Source of the DNA: Paenibacillus xylanilyticus | GTDB lineage: Bacteria > Bacillota > Bacilli > Paenibacillales > Paenibacillaceae | Direction: 5' to 3' | Length of the DNA: 62,247 nucleotides | NCBI RefSeq assembly: GCF_013359935.1 | Contig: NZ_JABMCB010000122.1 | Location: 1-62,247 of the forward strand | Shown: piece by piece, positions 45,122 through 53,128 of the stretch | Position numbering within the stretch: position 1 is the stretch's first letter | Layout of the letters: every line of letters starts with the position of its first letter | Program-made: the position numbers and the translations under genes | Notes under the pieces: model-generated | The model's input: only the letters and a program-made list of their open reading frames with translations | Told to the model about the DNA's origin: nothing | Database searches by the model: none

Positions 45122-45907
45122 ATGACATTACCCGCATTTTTCATTGCGCATGGTTCTCCCGCTCTGGCGGTGGAGAGCAATGACTACACTCAATTTCTGA
45201 ACCAGCTTGGAGACAGGCTGCCGGCTCCAAAAGCCATCGTTGTCTTTACGGCGCATTGGGATTGTCCCGAACCGTCCGTGACGATGGATGATTCACATCA
45301 GACGCTGCATGATTTCTACGGATTCCCCTCCAATATGTATACAATTGATTATCCGGCACCAGGACACTCAGCGCTCGCAAGTGAGATCTGTGCCCTCTTC
45401 ACCCGCAGCAATCTGCCGCATCAGCCTATTCGAGGCAGAGGCCTGGATCACGGCGTGTGGGTGCCACTGCTGCATATGTATCCACAGGCCAATATTCCAG
45501 TCGTTGTTGTGTCTGTAGATTCGCTGCGTTCACCGCAGGAACAGTATGATATTGGCCGAATGCTTGAGCAGCTGCGTCATGACGATGTGCTGATCATAGG
45601 CAGTGGCGGTACCGTTCATAATCTGCGCTTGCTCGGAAGCAGTGATGAACCGGAGGGTTGGGCTGTAGAGTTTGACAACTGGATGGGGGAGCGGCTGGAG
45701 AAGTGGAACACGAGAGAGCTGTTTCAATATGACAAAAAAGCCCCGAACGCTCGGACTGCCGTTCCTTCGTATGGAACAGAGCATCTGGCTCCACTGTTCT
45801 ACGCCATGGGCACAGCCGATATGTCTCGAAAGGCGAAGCGTCTGTTCCAGTCGTACCCCTATGGAACACTTAGTTTAAACTGCTGGCAATTCGGTGACGG
45901 CGTATAA
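45122..45907 (+). CDS. DODA-type extradiol aromatic dioxygenase
   Basis: A 261-residue protein of the LigB/4,5-DOPA dioxygenase family (YgiD-like). Seen: FFIAHGSPAL with a metal-binding His, FTAHWDCPEPSV with the second His, RGLDHGVWVPLLHMYP and the late IGSGGTVHNLR. The family opens aromatic diols or acts as zinc-dependent dioxygenase-like enzyme. I start at ATG 45122 (GGAGG 10 bp upstream) rather than at TTG 45113, which lies inside the ribosome binding region. Confidence 0.9.
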   Translation: MTLPAFFIAHGSPALAVESNDYTQFLNQLGDRLPAPKAIVVFTAHWDCPEPSVTMDDSHQTLHDFYGFPSNMYTIDYPAPGHSALASEICALFTRSNLPHQPIRGRGLDHGVWVPLLHMYPQANIPVVVVSVDSLRSPQEQYDIGRMLEQLRHDDVLIIGSGGTVHNLRLLGSSDEPEGWAVEFDNWMGERLEKWNTRELFQYDKKAPNARTAVPSYGTEHLAPLFYAMGTADMSRKAKRLFQSYPYGTLSLNCWQFGDGV

Positions 45908-45997
45908 CTCGGAGCAGACAACAGAGACATCTGTATGGTAGAACTTACTTCTTGTACGATGAAACACATGAATATCATACGTATAATACAAAATCAG

Positions 45998-46042
45998 AAA
46001 GGTTCCAGCGGCCAGATACATTGGCAGCGGGAACCTTTTTTT
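45998..46042 (+). terminator. Terminator after the dioxygenase
   Basis: AAAGGTTCC (45998-46006) pairs with GGAACCTTT (46030-46038) around a loop that contains further short pairings, then TTTT. Confidence 0.85.
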
Positions 46043-46059
46043 GGTGCATTACTATATGT

Positions 46060-46272
46060 CTATTTTCGAATTTCGAAGAACTCGCAATCCATGCGGGAAT
46101 GATAAGCAAGGTCACTGACACTGGACTGGACAACAATCGTTTTGCTGTCAAAACGAATAATGACACCACCGGAATCAATCTGGTGGTTATCCTGAAACAC
46201 CCGGACTTTGTACTTCATATCCATGGCTTCCTGGAAATCGGCTTCAGTCTCAAGACGGCGTTGAGTGGGCAT
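46060..46272 (-). CDS. Small conserved-looking protein, 70 residues
   Basis: A 70-residue protein starting MPTQRRLETEADFQEAMDMK and containing VRVFQDNHQIDSGGVIIRFD with a C-terminal MDCEFFEIRK. The strand-rich pattern suggests a small beta-barrel or Hfq/SH3-like fold, but this is only an impression. AAAGGAGC sits 8 bp before ATG 46272. An upstream in-frame start adds 7 residues and would overlap this site. Function unknown. Confidence 0.65.
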   Translation of the reverse strand: MPTQRRLETEADFQEAMDMKYKVRVFQDNHQIDSGGVIIRFDSKTIVVQSSVSDLAYHSRMDCEFFEIRK

Positions 46273-46344
46273 GAGAAGTGCTCCTTTGGTCATAATCTAT
46301 ATGATCATCATAATACGTGATTCCGTGCGGGGGCAAGTCAGGCA

Positions 46345-46385
46345 CGAAAAAAGCCCTGTTCCCCGGGGGATGGGGAGCAGAGCCT
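46345..46385 (-). terminator. Terminator of the doxX gene
   Basis: Read on the - strand, AGGCTCTGCTCCCC pairs with GGGGAACAGGGCT, followed by TTTTTT (AAAAAA at 46346-46351 on the + strand). Confidence 0.8.
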
Positions 46386-46400
46386 GATATGTTATTGAAG

Positions 46401-46940
46401 TTAAGCTGTTTTTTGGGTTGGATTCAAGGTCGGTGTATCTTTGGGATGGTTACCTTTGTTACGGCTGAACAATCCGCGAAGGTAAGGCAGTACCCAACGA
46501 TCCAGACCAATTTTACCAGCATTGGCACCAGCGACTACAAGGAAGATTTGCATCAGTACCAGTTGTGCATTCGTGCTCACTGTACCCGAGAAGAGGAACG
46601 CGAAGTTCATCACGAGTGCCATCAGCGCAGCAAGTGTTGTGAAGCAGCCAAGGATCAGTCCGAGACCTACCAAGAATTCACCGAGAGGGATGAGAAAGTC
46701 GAACAATCCGGCATTCGGTACTGCGAATTTTTCAAGGAACGTTCCCCACCATGCTTGAACTGTAGGGCTTTCGCCCGCTGCTTTCTCTACTGCCCCGGCG
46801 AGGAAACCGCCAGCCTGGAAGCCGCCTGTCAGTTTGCTCCATCCGTGAGTCATCCAGTCATAACCGATATACACCCGAAGTACTGTCAAAATCCACATTG
46901 CCACTTTGTTTTCTCTAAGCCATTGGTTGAAGCTGAACAT
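46401..46940 (-). CDS. DoxX family membrane protein
   Basis: A 179-residue membrane protein with four hydrophobic helices: WILTVLRVYIGYDWMTHGW, FDFLIPLGEFLVGLGLILG, LAALMALVMNFAFLFSG and LVLMQIFLVVAGANAGKIG. The DoxX signature Arg and Trp in the first helix and GEFLVGLGLI are present. The tail is hydrophilic. Members are linked to redox or sulfur metabolism, often with thiol-disulfide partners. Start ATG 46940 has AAGGAG upstream. An Fnr/Crp-like box lies about 100 bp before the start. Confidence 0.88.
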   Translation of the reverse strand: MFSFNQWLRENKVAMWILTVLRVYIGYDWMTHGWSKLTGGFQAGGFLAGAVEKAAGESPTVQAWWGTFLEKFAVPNAGLFDFLIPLGEFLVGLGLILGCFTTLAALMALVMNFAFLFSGTVSTNAQLVLMQIFLVVAGANAGKIGLDRWVLPYLRGLFSRNKGNHPKDTPTLNPTQKTA

Positions 46941-47281
46941 ATAAACCACTCCTTCATGGAATCTAGTGTGTGTTATTTTTTTTTGTTTTTCTAAGTGATC
47001 ACCTTTGATGTCTTTATTGTATAGTTCAAAAGTCGTTTTGTTTGTGATAAAAATCACAATCTAGTTCAAATTTTAAGTAAGGTTTAATGAGTTCACATGT
47101 TAGACATAAATCGATTCCAATTCATCGTTTCAATTACCTCATTCAGGGGTAGGAAATTGCCTTTATATCGAAGACAAATATTGGTTCGTGTGATTAAATG
47201 GAAAGAAAAATGCAAAATGGTTGTCTGCATCCAAGAAATGCCGCACCTTAGACCCAGGCCATTGTACAGGAGGTACAACGA
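46941..47281. other. Divergent region, doxX and the YerB-like gene
   Basis: About 340 bp. The left half holds the doxX promoter and Fnr/Crp-like box. The right half (47071-47281) shows only the AGGAGG ribosome binding site of the lipoprotein gene at about 47269; a 62-codon frame there is not convincing. Confidence 0.4.
47016..47070 (-). promoter_or_regulatory. Fnr/Crp-like box and doxX promoter
   Basis: TGTGATAAAAATCACA (47043-47058) fits TGTGA-N6-TCACA exactly, the consensus for Crp/Fnr family regulators including Bacillus Fnr. On the - strand a -10 TACAAT occupies 47021-47016, so the site is centred about 41 bases before the likely transcript start, the class II activator position. TAGTTCAAA occurs on both sides (47022-47030 and 47062-47070), exactly 40 bp apart. 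Confidence 0.6.
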
Positions 47282-48352
47282 TTGAAGTCATTGAAATGGA
47301 ATAAGGCAGCGTCTGCTGCATCATTGCTGATTCTCGCCGTAAGCCTTGCAGCTTGTCAAAATCAGGAGGCGACACAGATGCCGCCCGAGCCGGTATCTGT
47401 TCCTGCGCCTGTACAGGAAGAACAAGAACCGGAAGAACAGGCGGCTCCACTGTACACCGCACCGCTGACTGGACTGCCCGTTGACGAGGCCATTACACAG
47501 AGACCGCTCGCGGTCATGATAAACAATGCCCCTGCGGCCCGGCCCCAGTCCGGCCTGAGCTCTGCCGATATCATTATCGAGGTGCTCGCAGAGGGTGGAA
47601 TTACCCGGTTTATTGCCATTTTTCAAAGTCAGGGCGGTGCAGAGACTGTAGGACCTGTGCGCAGCATTCGTCCGTATCTGATTGAACTGGGCGAGAGCTA
47701 TGATGGTGTGCTTGTACATGCGGGCGGCAGCCCGGATGCCTACTCCATTTTGCAAAAGCAGCAGAAGCAGCACATGGACGAAATCTCGAATAGTGGCCCG
47801 TATTTCTGGCGTTCATCGGATCGCAAGGCACCACATAATCTGTACACTTCGGCGGACAAGCTTAGAGAGGGAGCAGAGATCAAGGGCTACAGCCATGATA
47901 GCGAGTCACCCGTCTATAACTATAATGAAGAAGGTTCCACCTCAGCAGGAGAACCCGGAACGCTATTCGACATTCATTATTTATTGGATAGTTACCGGGT
48001 GACGTATGATTATGATGAAGTTAGCGGACGATATATGAGACTGGTGAATGGGAAGCCCGACCAGGATCAGGATAATGGGGAACAGATTGGAGCAGCGAAC
48101 ATTATTGTAGCGGGTGCAGATCACAAGGTGCTCGACAATGTTGGCAGACTATCCGTTAATGTAGACCAGGGCGGAGAAGCCCTACTGTTTCAGAAAGGCA
48201 AGATGATTCGCGGACAGTGGGTGAAGAAACCGGGCGATATAATTCGTTTTGTGCAAAATGGGACAGAGGCGGCTCTGGTTCCCGGCCAAACCTTTATCAG
48301 TATCGTTCCGAATCAACCCGACTTTGCAAGCCATATTGATGTCCAAAATTAA
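47282..48352 (+). CDS. DUF3048 lipoprotein, YerB-like
   Basis: A 356-residue lipoprotein: signal ASLLILAVSLAAC with the lipid-anchored Cys at residue 25, a Pro/Glu-rich linker, and the DUF3048 domain from about residue 60 (LTGLPVDEAITQRPLAVMIN, GGITRFIAIFQSQ, ETVGPVRSIRPYLIEL). This is the B. subtilis YerB type; its function is not known. The TTG start at 47282 has AGGAGG at 8 bp. In B. subtilis yerB lies next to yerC; here YerC is 7 kb further on. Confidence 0.88.
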   Translation: MKSLKWNKAASAASLLILAVSLAACQNQEATQMPPEPVSVPAPVQEEQEPEEQAAPLYTAPLTGLPVDEAITQRPLAVMINNAPAARPQSGLSSADIIIEVLAEGGITRFIAIFQSQGGAETVGPVRSIRPYLIELGESYDGVLVHAGGSPDAYSILQKQQKQHMDEISNSGPYFWRSSDRKAPHNLYTSADKLREGAEIKGYSHDSESPVYNYNEEGSTSAGEPGTLFDIHYLLDSYRVTYDYDEVSGRYMRLVNGKPDQDQDNGEQIGAANIIVAGADHKVLDNVGRLSVNVDQGGEALLFQKGKMIRGQWVKKPGDIIRFVQNGTEAALVPGQTFISIVPNQPDFASHIDVQN

Positions 48353-48623
48353 GACGAAAATTCCTTCGCGTTGCTTCATTATTATGCTGAACAAATTGAA
48401 AGTCGAATCCTGTCAGTTTATGAATTGTAAACGCAGTGTAAAATCTCAGCATCATTTTTCCATCCATTCCAAATAATTAAGATTCATTTCAGATTAATGT
48501 GATAAGAATATAAAAAAGGATCGCACCTTTTGTACAAACCATGAAACAAATATGATAAGATATCAAAGGTTGTCATTTCATGTTTCAAGGTTATCAGCAA
48601 TTTCTCGTAAAGGGGATAGAACG

Positions 48624-49238
48624 ATGAAGTTTAAGAAGAAGGATATATTTTTCGAAACATTAGAGAATATGGCGGATACTGTCGTACAAGCGGCTGACTA
48701 TTTCTCAGAGCATGTTTCCAACCTTCAAGATGTAACTCTGTTTACCAATGAAATGAAAAAATACGAGTCCAAGTGTGATGACTATGTGCATACAATCATT
48801 ATGGAACTCAACAAAACATTCATTACGCCAATTGAGCGTGATGACATCATGGAATTGACAACAACACTTGATGACGTATTGGACGGGCTTGAAGCAACCG
48901 CTTCCCGATTCTATATGTACCAACTAACTGATCCGGATGAATTCATCGTGCAGTTCGCTGAGATTTTGCGCCAATCGGCTTACGAAATTCAAAAAGCGAT
49001 CCATTTGCTGTCCCAGAAAAAATTGCTGGCGATCCGCGAATATACGATCCGTCTGAACGATCTGGAAAACCAGGGCGACGAAGTATTGCGCATGTGCATC
49101 AAGCATCTCTTCGCTACCGTGTCTGATCCGATTGAGTTGATCAAGCGCAAGGAAATTTACGAGCGTCTTGAGACAACAACGGATGCTTGTGAAGACGTAG
49201 CCAACATGCTGGAATCCATCATTATGCGTAATTCTTAA
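48624..49238 (+). CDS. ykaA: DUF47/PhoU-like protein, YkaA type
   Basis: A 204-residue helical protein of the DUF47 family, PhoU-like, cytoplasmic. Seen: FFETLENMADTVVQAADYFSE at the start, TFITPIERDDIMELTTTLDD (about residues 78-97, typical of the family) and a closing ERLETTTDACEDVANMLESI. Members are encoded with PiT phosphate transporters and are thought to modulate them. Start ATG 48624 follows AAAGGGGAT. The pit gene begins 14 bp after its stop. Confidence 0.92.
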   Translation: MKFKKKDIFFETLENMADTVVQAADYFSEHVSNLQDVTLFTNEMKKYESKCDDYVHTIIMELNKTFITPIERDDIMELTTTLDDVLDGLEATASRFYMYQLTDPDEFIVQFAEILRQSAYEIQKAIHLLSQKKLLAIREYTIRLNDLENQGDEVLRMCIKHLFATVSDPIELIKRKEIYERLETTTDACEDVANMLESIIMRNS

Positions 49239-49252
49239 GGAGCCAGAGAATA

Positions 49253-50242
49253 ATGGAAACAACGATTTGGGTATTAGGTATAGTCGTCTTCCTTGCATTG
49301 GCGTTTGACTTCATCAATGGTTTCCATGATACAGCGAATGCCATTGCAACTTCGGTCTCCACACGGGCACTGACCCCAAGACGTGCCATCATTATGGCTG
49401 CAGTGATGAACTTTGTCGGTGCGATGATGTTTACGGGAGTGGCGAAGACGATTGGAGGAAGTGTTACTGACCCCACGAAGCTGGATAACGGGATAGAGGT
49501 CGTCATAGTGACCTTGATTGCCGCGATTATCTGGAACCTCGTGACCTGGTGGTTTGGTATTCCTTCATCTTCCTCACATGCATTGATCGGAGCACTTGCC
49601 GGGGCAGTATTTGTCGGTGCAGGTTCCGATAAAGTCAAATGGGGCGGATTTATTGAGATCGTCGAGGGGCTCCTGTTATCCCCGCTGATTGCATTTGCCA
49701 TAGGTTATGTGGTCATGACCATTCTCAAATATATTTTTGCCAAACGCAGTCCGCATACCGTGAACAAAGGTTTCCGTACGGTACAGATTTTCACGGCTGC
49801 ACTGCAGGCCTTCACACATGGTACCAATGATGCACAGAAGGCCATGGGTATTATCACTTTTGCTCTCGTAGCAGCAGGAGTACAGGATCATCTTGAAGTT
49901 CCGCTGTGGGTTAAAATCTCTGCGGCAACGGCGATGGCACTGGGTACTTCCATCGGTGGTTGGAAAATCATCAAAACGATGGGGACCAAAATTTTCAAAA
50001 TTGAACCGATTAACGGTTTTGCTGCCGATTTATCCGCGGCTTCCGTTATATTCACGGCAACATTGCTGCATCTTCCAGTGAGTACCACGCACGCGATTAC
50101 ATCTGCCATTCTGGGTGTAGGTTCTGCTAAGCGTTTCTCCGCTGTAAAATGGGGCTTGGCCGGACGGATCATTATTACGTGGTTCATTACGATTCCGATT
50201 ACCGCTGTACTGTCAGGGTTGCTGTACTGGATCATTTTCTAA
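49253..50242 (+). CDS. pit: Inorganic phosphate transporter, PiT family
   Basis: A 329-residue membrane transporter for low-affinity, metal-phosphate or proton-coupled uptake. The PiT signatures are present twice, as expected for the inverted repeat: FDFINGFHDTANAIATSVSTRAL (about residues 17-39) and TAALQAFTHGTNDAQKAMGI (about residues 183-202). Around ten hydrophobic helices alternate. AAGGAG precedes the ATG. It forms an operon with ykaA, as in Bacillus. Confidence 0.95.
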   Translation: METTIWVLGIVVFLALAFDFINGFHDTANAIATSVSTRALTPRRAIIMAAVMNFVGAMMFTGVAKTIGGSVTDPTKLDNGIEVVIVTLIAAIIWNLVTWWFGIPSSSSHALIGALAGAVFVGAGSDKVKWGGFIEIVEGLLLSPLIAFAIGYVVMTILKYIFAKRSPHTVNKGFRTVQIFTAALQAFTHGTNDAQKAMGIITFALVAAGVQDHLEVPLWVKISAATAMALGTSIGGWKIIKTMGTKIFKIEPINGFAADLSAASVIFTATLLHLPVSTTHAITSAILGVGSAKRFSAVKWGLAGRIIITWFITIPITAVLSGLLYWIIF

Positions 50243-50297
50243 GAAAAGTTATCCCGAAGACGTATTCGGGAGCGACATGCACAACTGTTCATAACTG

Positions 50298-50514
50298 TGT
50301 GAATATCGGGATATGTGGACAATTTTACAATCATAAACTAGAGAAGCCTGTGCATGAACGTGTGGACAGGCTGGATATGTGGATAGCCATCCGTGGAATG
50401 ATAAACCAAAAGTAAGATTATCCTGTGGATACAGGGAACTGTGGATAGGAAATGAGAGAAGCCAACAGGGTTGGCTTTTTTTGTTGTCCCTGTCGCAGGT
50501 GACTCTGTGGACAA
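50298..50514 (+). repeat. Cluster of eight DnaA-box-like sites, one orientation
   Basis: Against the DnaA box TGTGNATAA (complement of TTATNCACA): TGTGAATAT at 50298, TGTGGACAA at 50314, TGTGCATGA at 50349, TGTGGACAG at 50361, TGTGGATAG at 50378, TGTGGATAC at 50424, TGTGGATAG at 50440, TGTGGACAA at 50506. Seven have one mismatch and one (50361) has two. All lie on the + strand in 217 bp. No dnaA, dnaN or AT-rich unwinding element is nearby, so this is not an origin by itself. Confidence 0.65.
50460..50483 (+). terminator. Terminator of the ykaA-pit operon
   Basis: AGCCAAC (50460-50466) pairs with GTTGGCT (50470-50476), followed by TTTTTTTGTTG. It lies within the cluster of DnaA-box-like sites, about 220 bp after pit. 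Confidence 0.85.
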
Positions 50515-50602
50515 TCAGGCTGTGAGGCGGTTGCAGGAGACGGTTCGAGGATTAAGTTATACAATAGCGTAAAGGATATAAGACAAGGACGTGGTCTAAT
50601 TT

Positions 50603-51562
50603 ATGATTCGTACACTCGCCATTACACGAGATCATCAAGTCTCCATTAATGTACCCCTGACACAGCTGGATCTGCAGGATTATGCCTGGGTCTGGGCAGA
50701 TTTCAACCAGCCTTCGGAGGAAGAAAGCCGTTTGCTGGATACATATTTTCATTTTCACCCCTTGGCGATCGAGGATTGTCTGCATGTGCTGCAGCGTCCG
50801 AAGCTGGATTATTACGACAATTTGCAGTTTCTTGTGCTGCACGCGCTGAATCCTACCACACTGGAAGCCGAGGAGGTAGACCTGTTTCTCGGTTCAAACT
50901 TCCTTGTTTCCTTTCACCATGGTGTATTGGAAGAGGTGGATGAAGCTTGGGAACGGATTTTGCATCATGCTCACGAACGAACGATCTGGGCACGTGGACC
51001 GGTGGCTGCAGCGTATACGGTGATGGACAAGCTGGTTGATCACTATTTCCCGTCGCTGTTTGCGATTGAGGATGAGCTGGCTGAACTGGAGAACCGGGGC
51101 AGTCAGGAGTCGGTAGAGGACTTGATGAATCAGGTGTTTGACCTGCGCAGCCGGCTGCTGAAGCTTAGACGAACCGTAGTGCCCATGCGTGATTTGCTCT
51201 ACCGGGTAATCAACTCTCAACATGTGCAGAGGACGGGGGAGCATACCGCGTATTTTACAGATATCTATGATCACCTGCTGAAGCTGACGGATATGATTGA
51301 GGCGGATCGGGAGATGACCGCAGACCTGCGGGACAGTTATATTTCTCTGAATTCCAACCGGATGAACGCCATTATGAAGACACTGACTGTTATTACAACG
51401 GTGTTTATGCCGCTGACGCTGATTGCCGGAATTTATGGGATGAACTTTGCCTATATGCCGGAGCTTCAGTGGAAGTTTGGATATGGTGCGGTGCTGCTTC
51501 TGATGTTTGTGCTTGGCGGAAGCATGGTAGCTTGGTTTGTGAAGCGTGGCTGGTTTAAGTAG
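50603..51562 (+). CDS. corA: CorA family magnesium/cobalt transporter
   Basis: A 319-residue CorA-type channel for Mg2+. The cytoplasmic funnel domain occupies residues 1-250 (HFHPLAIEDCLHVLQRPKLD; RLLKLRRTVVPMRDLLYRVI), followed by two transmembrane helices (TLTVITTVFMPLTLIAGIYG and GYGAVLLLMFVLGGSMVAWF). The signature GMN follows the first helix (YGMNF, about residue 280). A positively charged C-terminus VKRGWFK ends the protein. The ATG has GGACGTGG at a rather long distance. Confidence 0.95.
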   Translation: MIRTLAITRDHQVSINVPLTQLDLQDYAWVWADFNQPSEEESRLLDTYFHFHPLAIEDCLHVLQRPKLDYYDNLQFLVLHALNPTTLEAEEVDLFLGSNFLVSFHHGVLEEVDEAWERILHHAHERTIWARGPVAAAYTVMDKLVDHYFPSLFAIEDELAELENRGSQESVEDLMNQVFDLRSRLLKLRRTVVPMRDLLYRVINSQHVQRTGEHTAYFTDIYDHLLKLTDMIEADREMTADLRDSYISLNSNRMNAIMKTLTVITTVFMPLTLIAGIYGMNFAYMPELQWKFGYGAVLLLMFVLGGSMVAWFVKRGWFK

Positions 51563-51605
51563 AAGATTTACTCGTACAGAAGGTCTAAGGATAAATAAGA
51601 TGTAA

Positions 51606-51661
51606 CCAAACGATGATCTTTTTTGTCAGCTGCAGCTGCGCAAAAAAAGATCATCATTTGG
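51606..51661. terminator. Long inverted repeat after corA, likely bidirectional terminator
   Basis: Arms CCAAACGATGATCTTTTTTG (51606-51625) and 51641-51661 pair over about 19 bp with one C/A mismatch and one extra base. Runs of T and A inside the arms can serve both strands. It separates corA from the convergent merR gene. Confidence 0.7.
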
Positions 51662-51694
51662 TGTCTGCAAAATTGGATGACGCTCTTGAGAGAG

Positions 51695-52177
51695 TTATGG
51701 GTTGGTATCGCAGTGCGTATCTTCAAGATCGGGATGTTCCGAAAGCTCCCGGTAATGCTGGAGTTTATAGGCTATAATCTTTGATGTCTCATTCAAGTTA
51801 GCTATATCTTGCTGTATCTTACGCTGATGTTCCTCCAGAATGGCGTATCTGGCTTCAAGGGTATCGGCACCATGCTCAGACAGCTCGCGGAAATGTTTCA
51901 TCTGTTCAATTGTCATCCCGGTGGCTTTTAATCTTGTCAAAAAAATAATGCCGAGAATCTGATCTTTACGATATTGCCGATGGCCGTTTGTTTTTCGTTC
52001 TGCAAATGGGAGCAGACCTACTTTTTCATAATAGCGGATCGTATCTTCGGTCAGGCCTGTAAGTATAGCAGCTTCCCGAATGGATGTAACGATGTCCGGT
52101 ATGTCATACGATTTGTCATACAATTGATCCAACTCCTCAGTAATGAATTTACCAAGGTATTTCTCCATCTTTTCCAT
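51695..52177 (-). CDS. MerR family transcriptional regulator
   Basis: A 160-residue MerR-type activator. N-terminal winged helix: IREAAILTGLTEDTIRYYEKVGLLPF and RQYRKDQILGIIFLTRLKATGM; then a coiled-coil dimerisation helix (ILEEHQRKIQQDIANLNETS). It is unusual in having about 38 residues before the helix-turn-helix. It lacks the Cys pattern of metal sensors, so an organic or redox signal is more likely. Start ATG 52177 has AGGAGG 6 bp upstream, inside the end of the SDR gene (29-bp overlap). Confidence 0.9.
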   Translation of the reverse strand: MEKMEKYLGKFITEELDQLYDKSYDIPDIVTSIREAAILTGLTEDTIRYYEKVGLLPFAERKTNGHRQYRKDQILGIIFLTRLKATGMTIEQMKHFRELSEHGADTLEARYAILEEHQRKIQQDIANLNETSKIIAYKLQHYRELSEHPDLEDTHCDTNP

Positions 52178-52877
52178 AGAATCCTCCTGTCGGGCCATCG
52201 TCCCCGAGAACAGCCAGCTCCAGAACCGTAGCCGCTGCTTGCTGCACGGTATTGATTCCTGTAAAACCGTTCAGATCGGTTGCAGTAAAGCCAGGATCGA
52301 CAGCGTTTATTTTGAGCGGCGTATCTCTGAATTCCTTGGCAAGAGTGACAGTAAACATGTTAACGGCTGCTTTGCTGCTGTTGTAAGCAAGTAGATTGAA
52401 CTGGGCATGTTCATGCCCGGGATCACTATTATAGGCGAGTGAGCCCAGCCCGCTTGACAGGTTAACGATTCGTCCTGCCGGGGATTGCTGTAGTAATGGT
52501 AACATGGCCTGGGTTACGGAAATCATGCCGAAGAAGTTTGTATTATAGGTTTTTCGTATATCATTCAAAGCGATTAGGCTTGGGGGAGCAGCTCCACCAA
52601 CAGAGATTCCTGCGTTGTTGACCAGAATGTCGAGCGAGCCGAACCTTTGTTCAATGTAACTGACGGCTGTCTCAATCGTATTGGAGCTGGTAACATCAAG
52701 CTCGATTCCATAGGCCTCGATTCCCTCGTTCAATAGTCGTTGTGCGGCTTCCTCGCCTTTACGCAAGTCTCTTGCTCCGAGGAGAACAACATAACCCATA
52801 TTTCCCAACTGCCGAGCCGTTTCGAAGCCGATTCCTTTGTTTGCTCCCGTGATGAGGGCGGTTTTTTTGGTTTTCAT
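52149..52877 (-). CDS. Short-chain dehydrogenase/reductase
   Basis: A 242-residue classical SDR. Seen: the cofactor loop TGANKGIGFETARQL (about residues 10-24), LVNNAGIS (about residues 85-92), catalytic Ser in VNLSSGLGSL, and the catalytic Tyr-x3-Lys as YNSSKAAVN. ARDLRK after the second strand suggests NADP(H) preference. The insert SDPGHEHAQFNLL near the active site fits carbonyl-reductase-like members. It heads an operon with merR and has a MerR-type promoter upstream. Confidence 0.92.
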   Translation of the reverse strand: MKTKKTALITGANKGIGFETARQLGNMGYVVLLGARDLRKGEEAAQRLLNEGIEAYGIELDVTSSNTIETAVSYIEQRFGSLDILVNNAGISVGGAAPPSLIALNDIRKTYNTNFFGMISVTQAMLPLLQQSPAGRIVNLSSGLGSLAYNSDPGHEHAQFNLLAYNSSKAAVNMFTVTLAKEFRDTPLKINAVDPGFTATDLNGFTGINTVQQAAATVLELAVLGDDGPTGGFYGKDGEIPW

Positions 52878-52931
52878 CGGTCATTCCTCTTTTCACTAGT
52901 AATTGTTAAGCATGTGGATGATGATCTCCGA

Positions 52932-52962
52932 ATGGTACAACTTGGAGTGTGCTTCAAGTCAA
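52932..52962 (-). promoter_or_regulatory. MerR-type promoter with 19-bp spacer and internal dyad
   Basis: On the - strand: -35 TTGACT (52962-52957), 19-bp spacer, -10 TACCAT (52937-52932). Within the spacer, CTTGAAGCACACTCCAAG (52958-52941) is a dyad (CTTGAAG-N4-CTCCAAG). An over-long spacer carrying the operator is the hallmark of promoters activated by MerR proteins through DNA twisting. It drives the SDR-merR pair. Confidence 0.75.
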
Positions 52963-53009
52963 CAGGGAATTTTGGAGGGTATGAAGACAGGGAGGATGAG
53001 AGGGAAAAT

Positions 53010-53055
53010 AAATAACCGAAGCGCGTCTGTAACAGACATGTGCATTCGGTTAGAG
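53010..53055 (-). terminator. Terminator of the AlkC-like gene
   Basis: AACCGAA and TTCGGTT arms (outer) with GTCTG/CAGAC inside form a hairpin, followed on the - strand by a U-rich TTATTTATTTT. Confidence 0.65.
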
Positions 53056-53128
53056 GGGAATATTATTATTCATCCACATGTGAATATCTTTTTTATCTGC
53101 GGACTGTTAATAACTTTATAATCTTGTA

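Larger units (their letters stand above)
50243..50602. other. pit-corA gap with DnaA-box-like cluster
   Basis: 360 bp without a gene. It contains the pit terminator at 50460-50483 and a cluster of eight DnaA-box-like 9-mers, described separately. Confidence 0.7.

Noticed and set aside
47097..47285. 62-codon frame before the YerB-like gene
   Set aside because: Start without a ribosome binding site; it overlaps the real gene's initiation region.
50243..50602. Replication origin
   Set aside because: DnaA-box-like sites are present, but dnaA/dnaN, an AT-rich unwinding region and inverted box pairs are missing.
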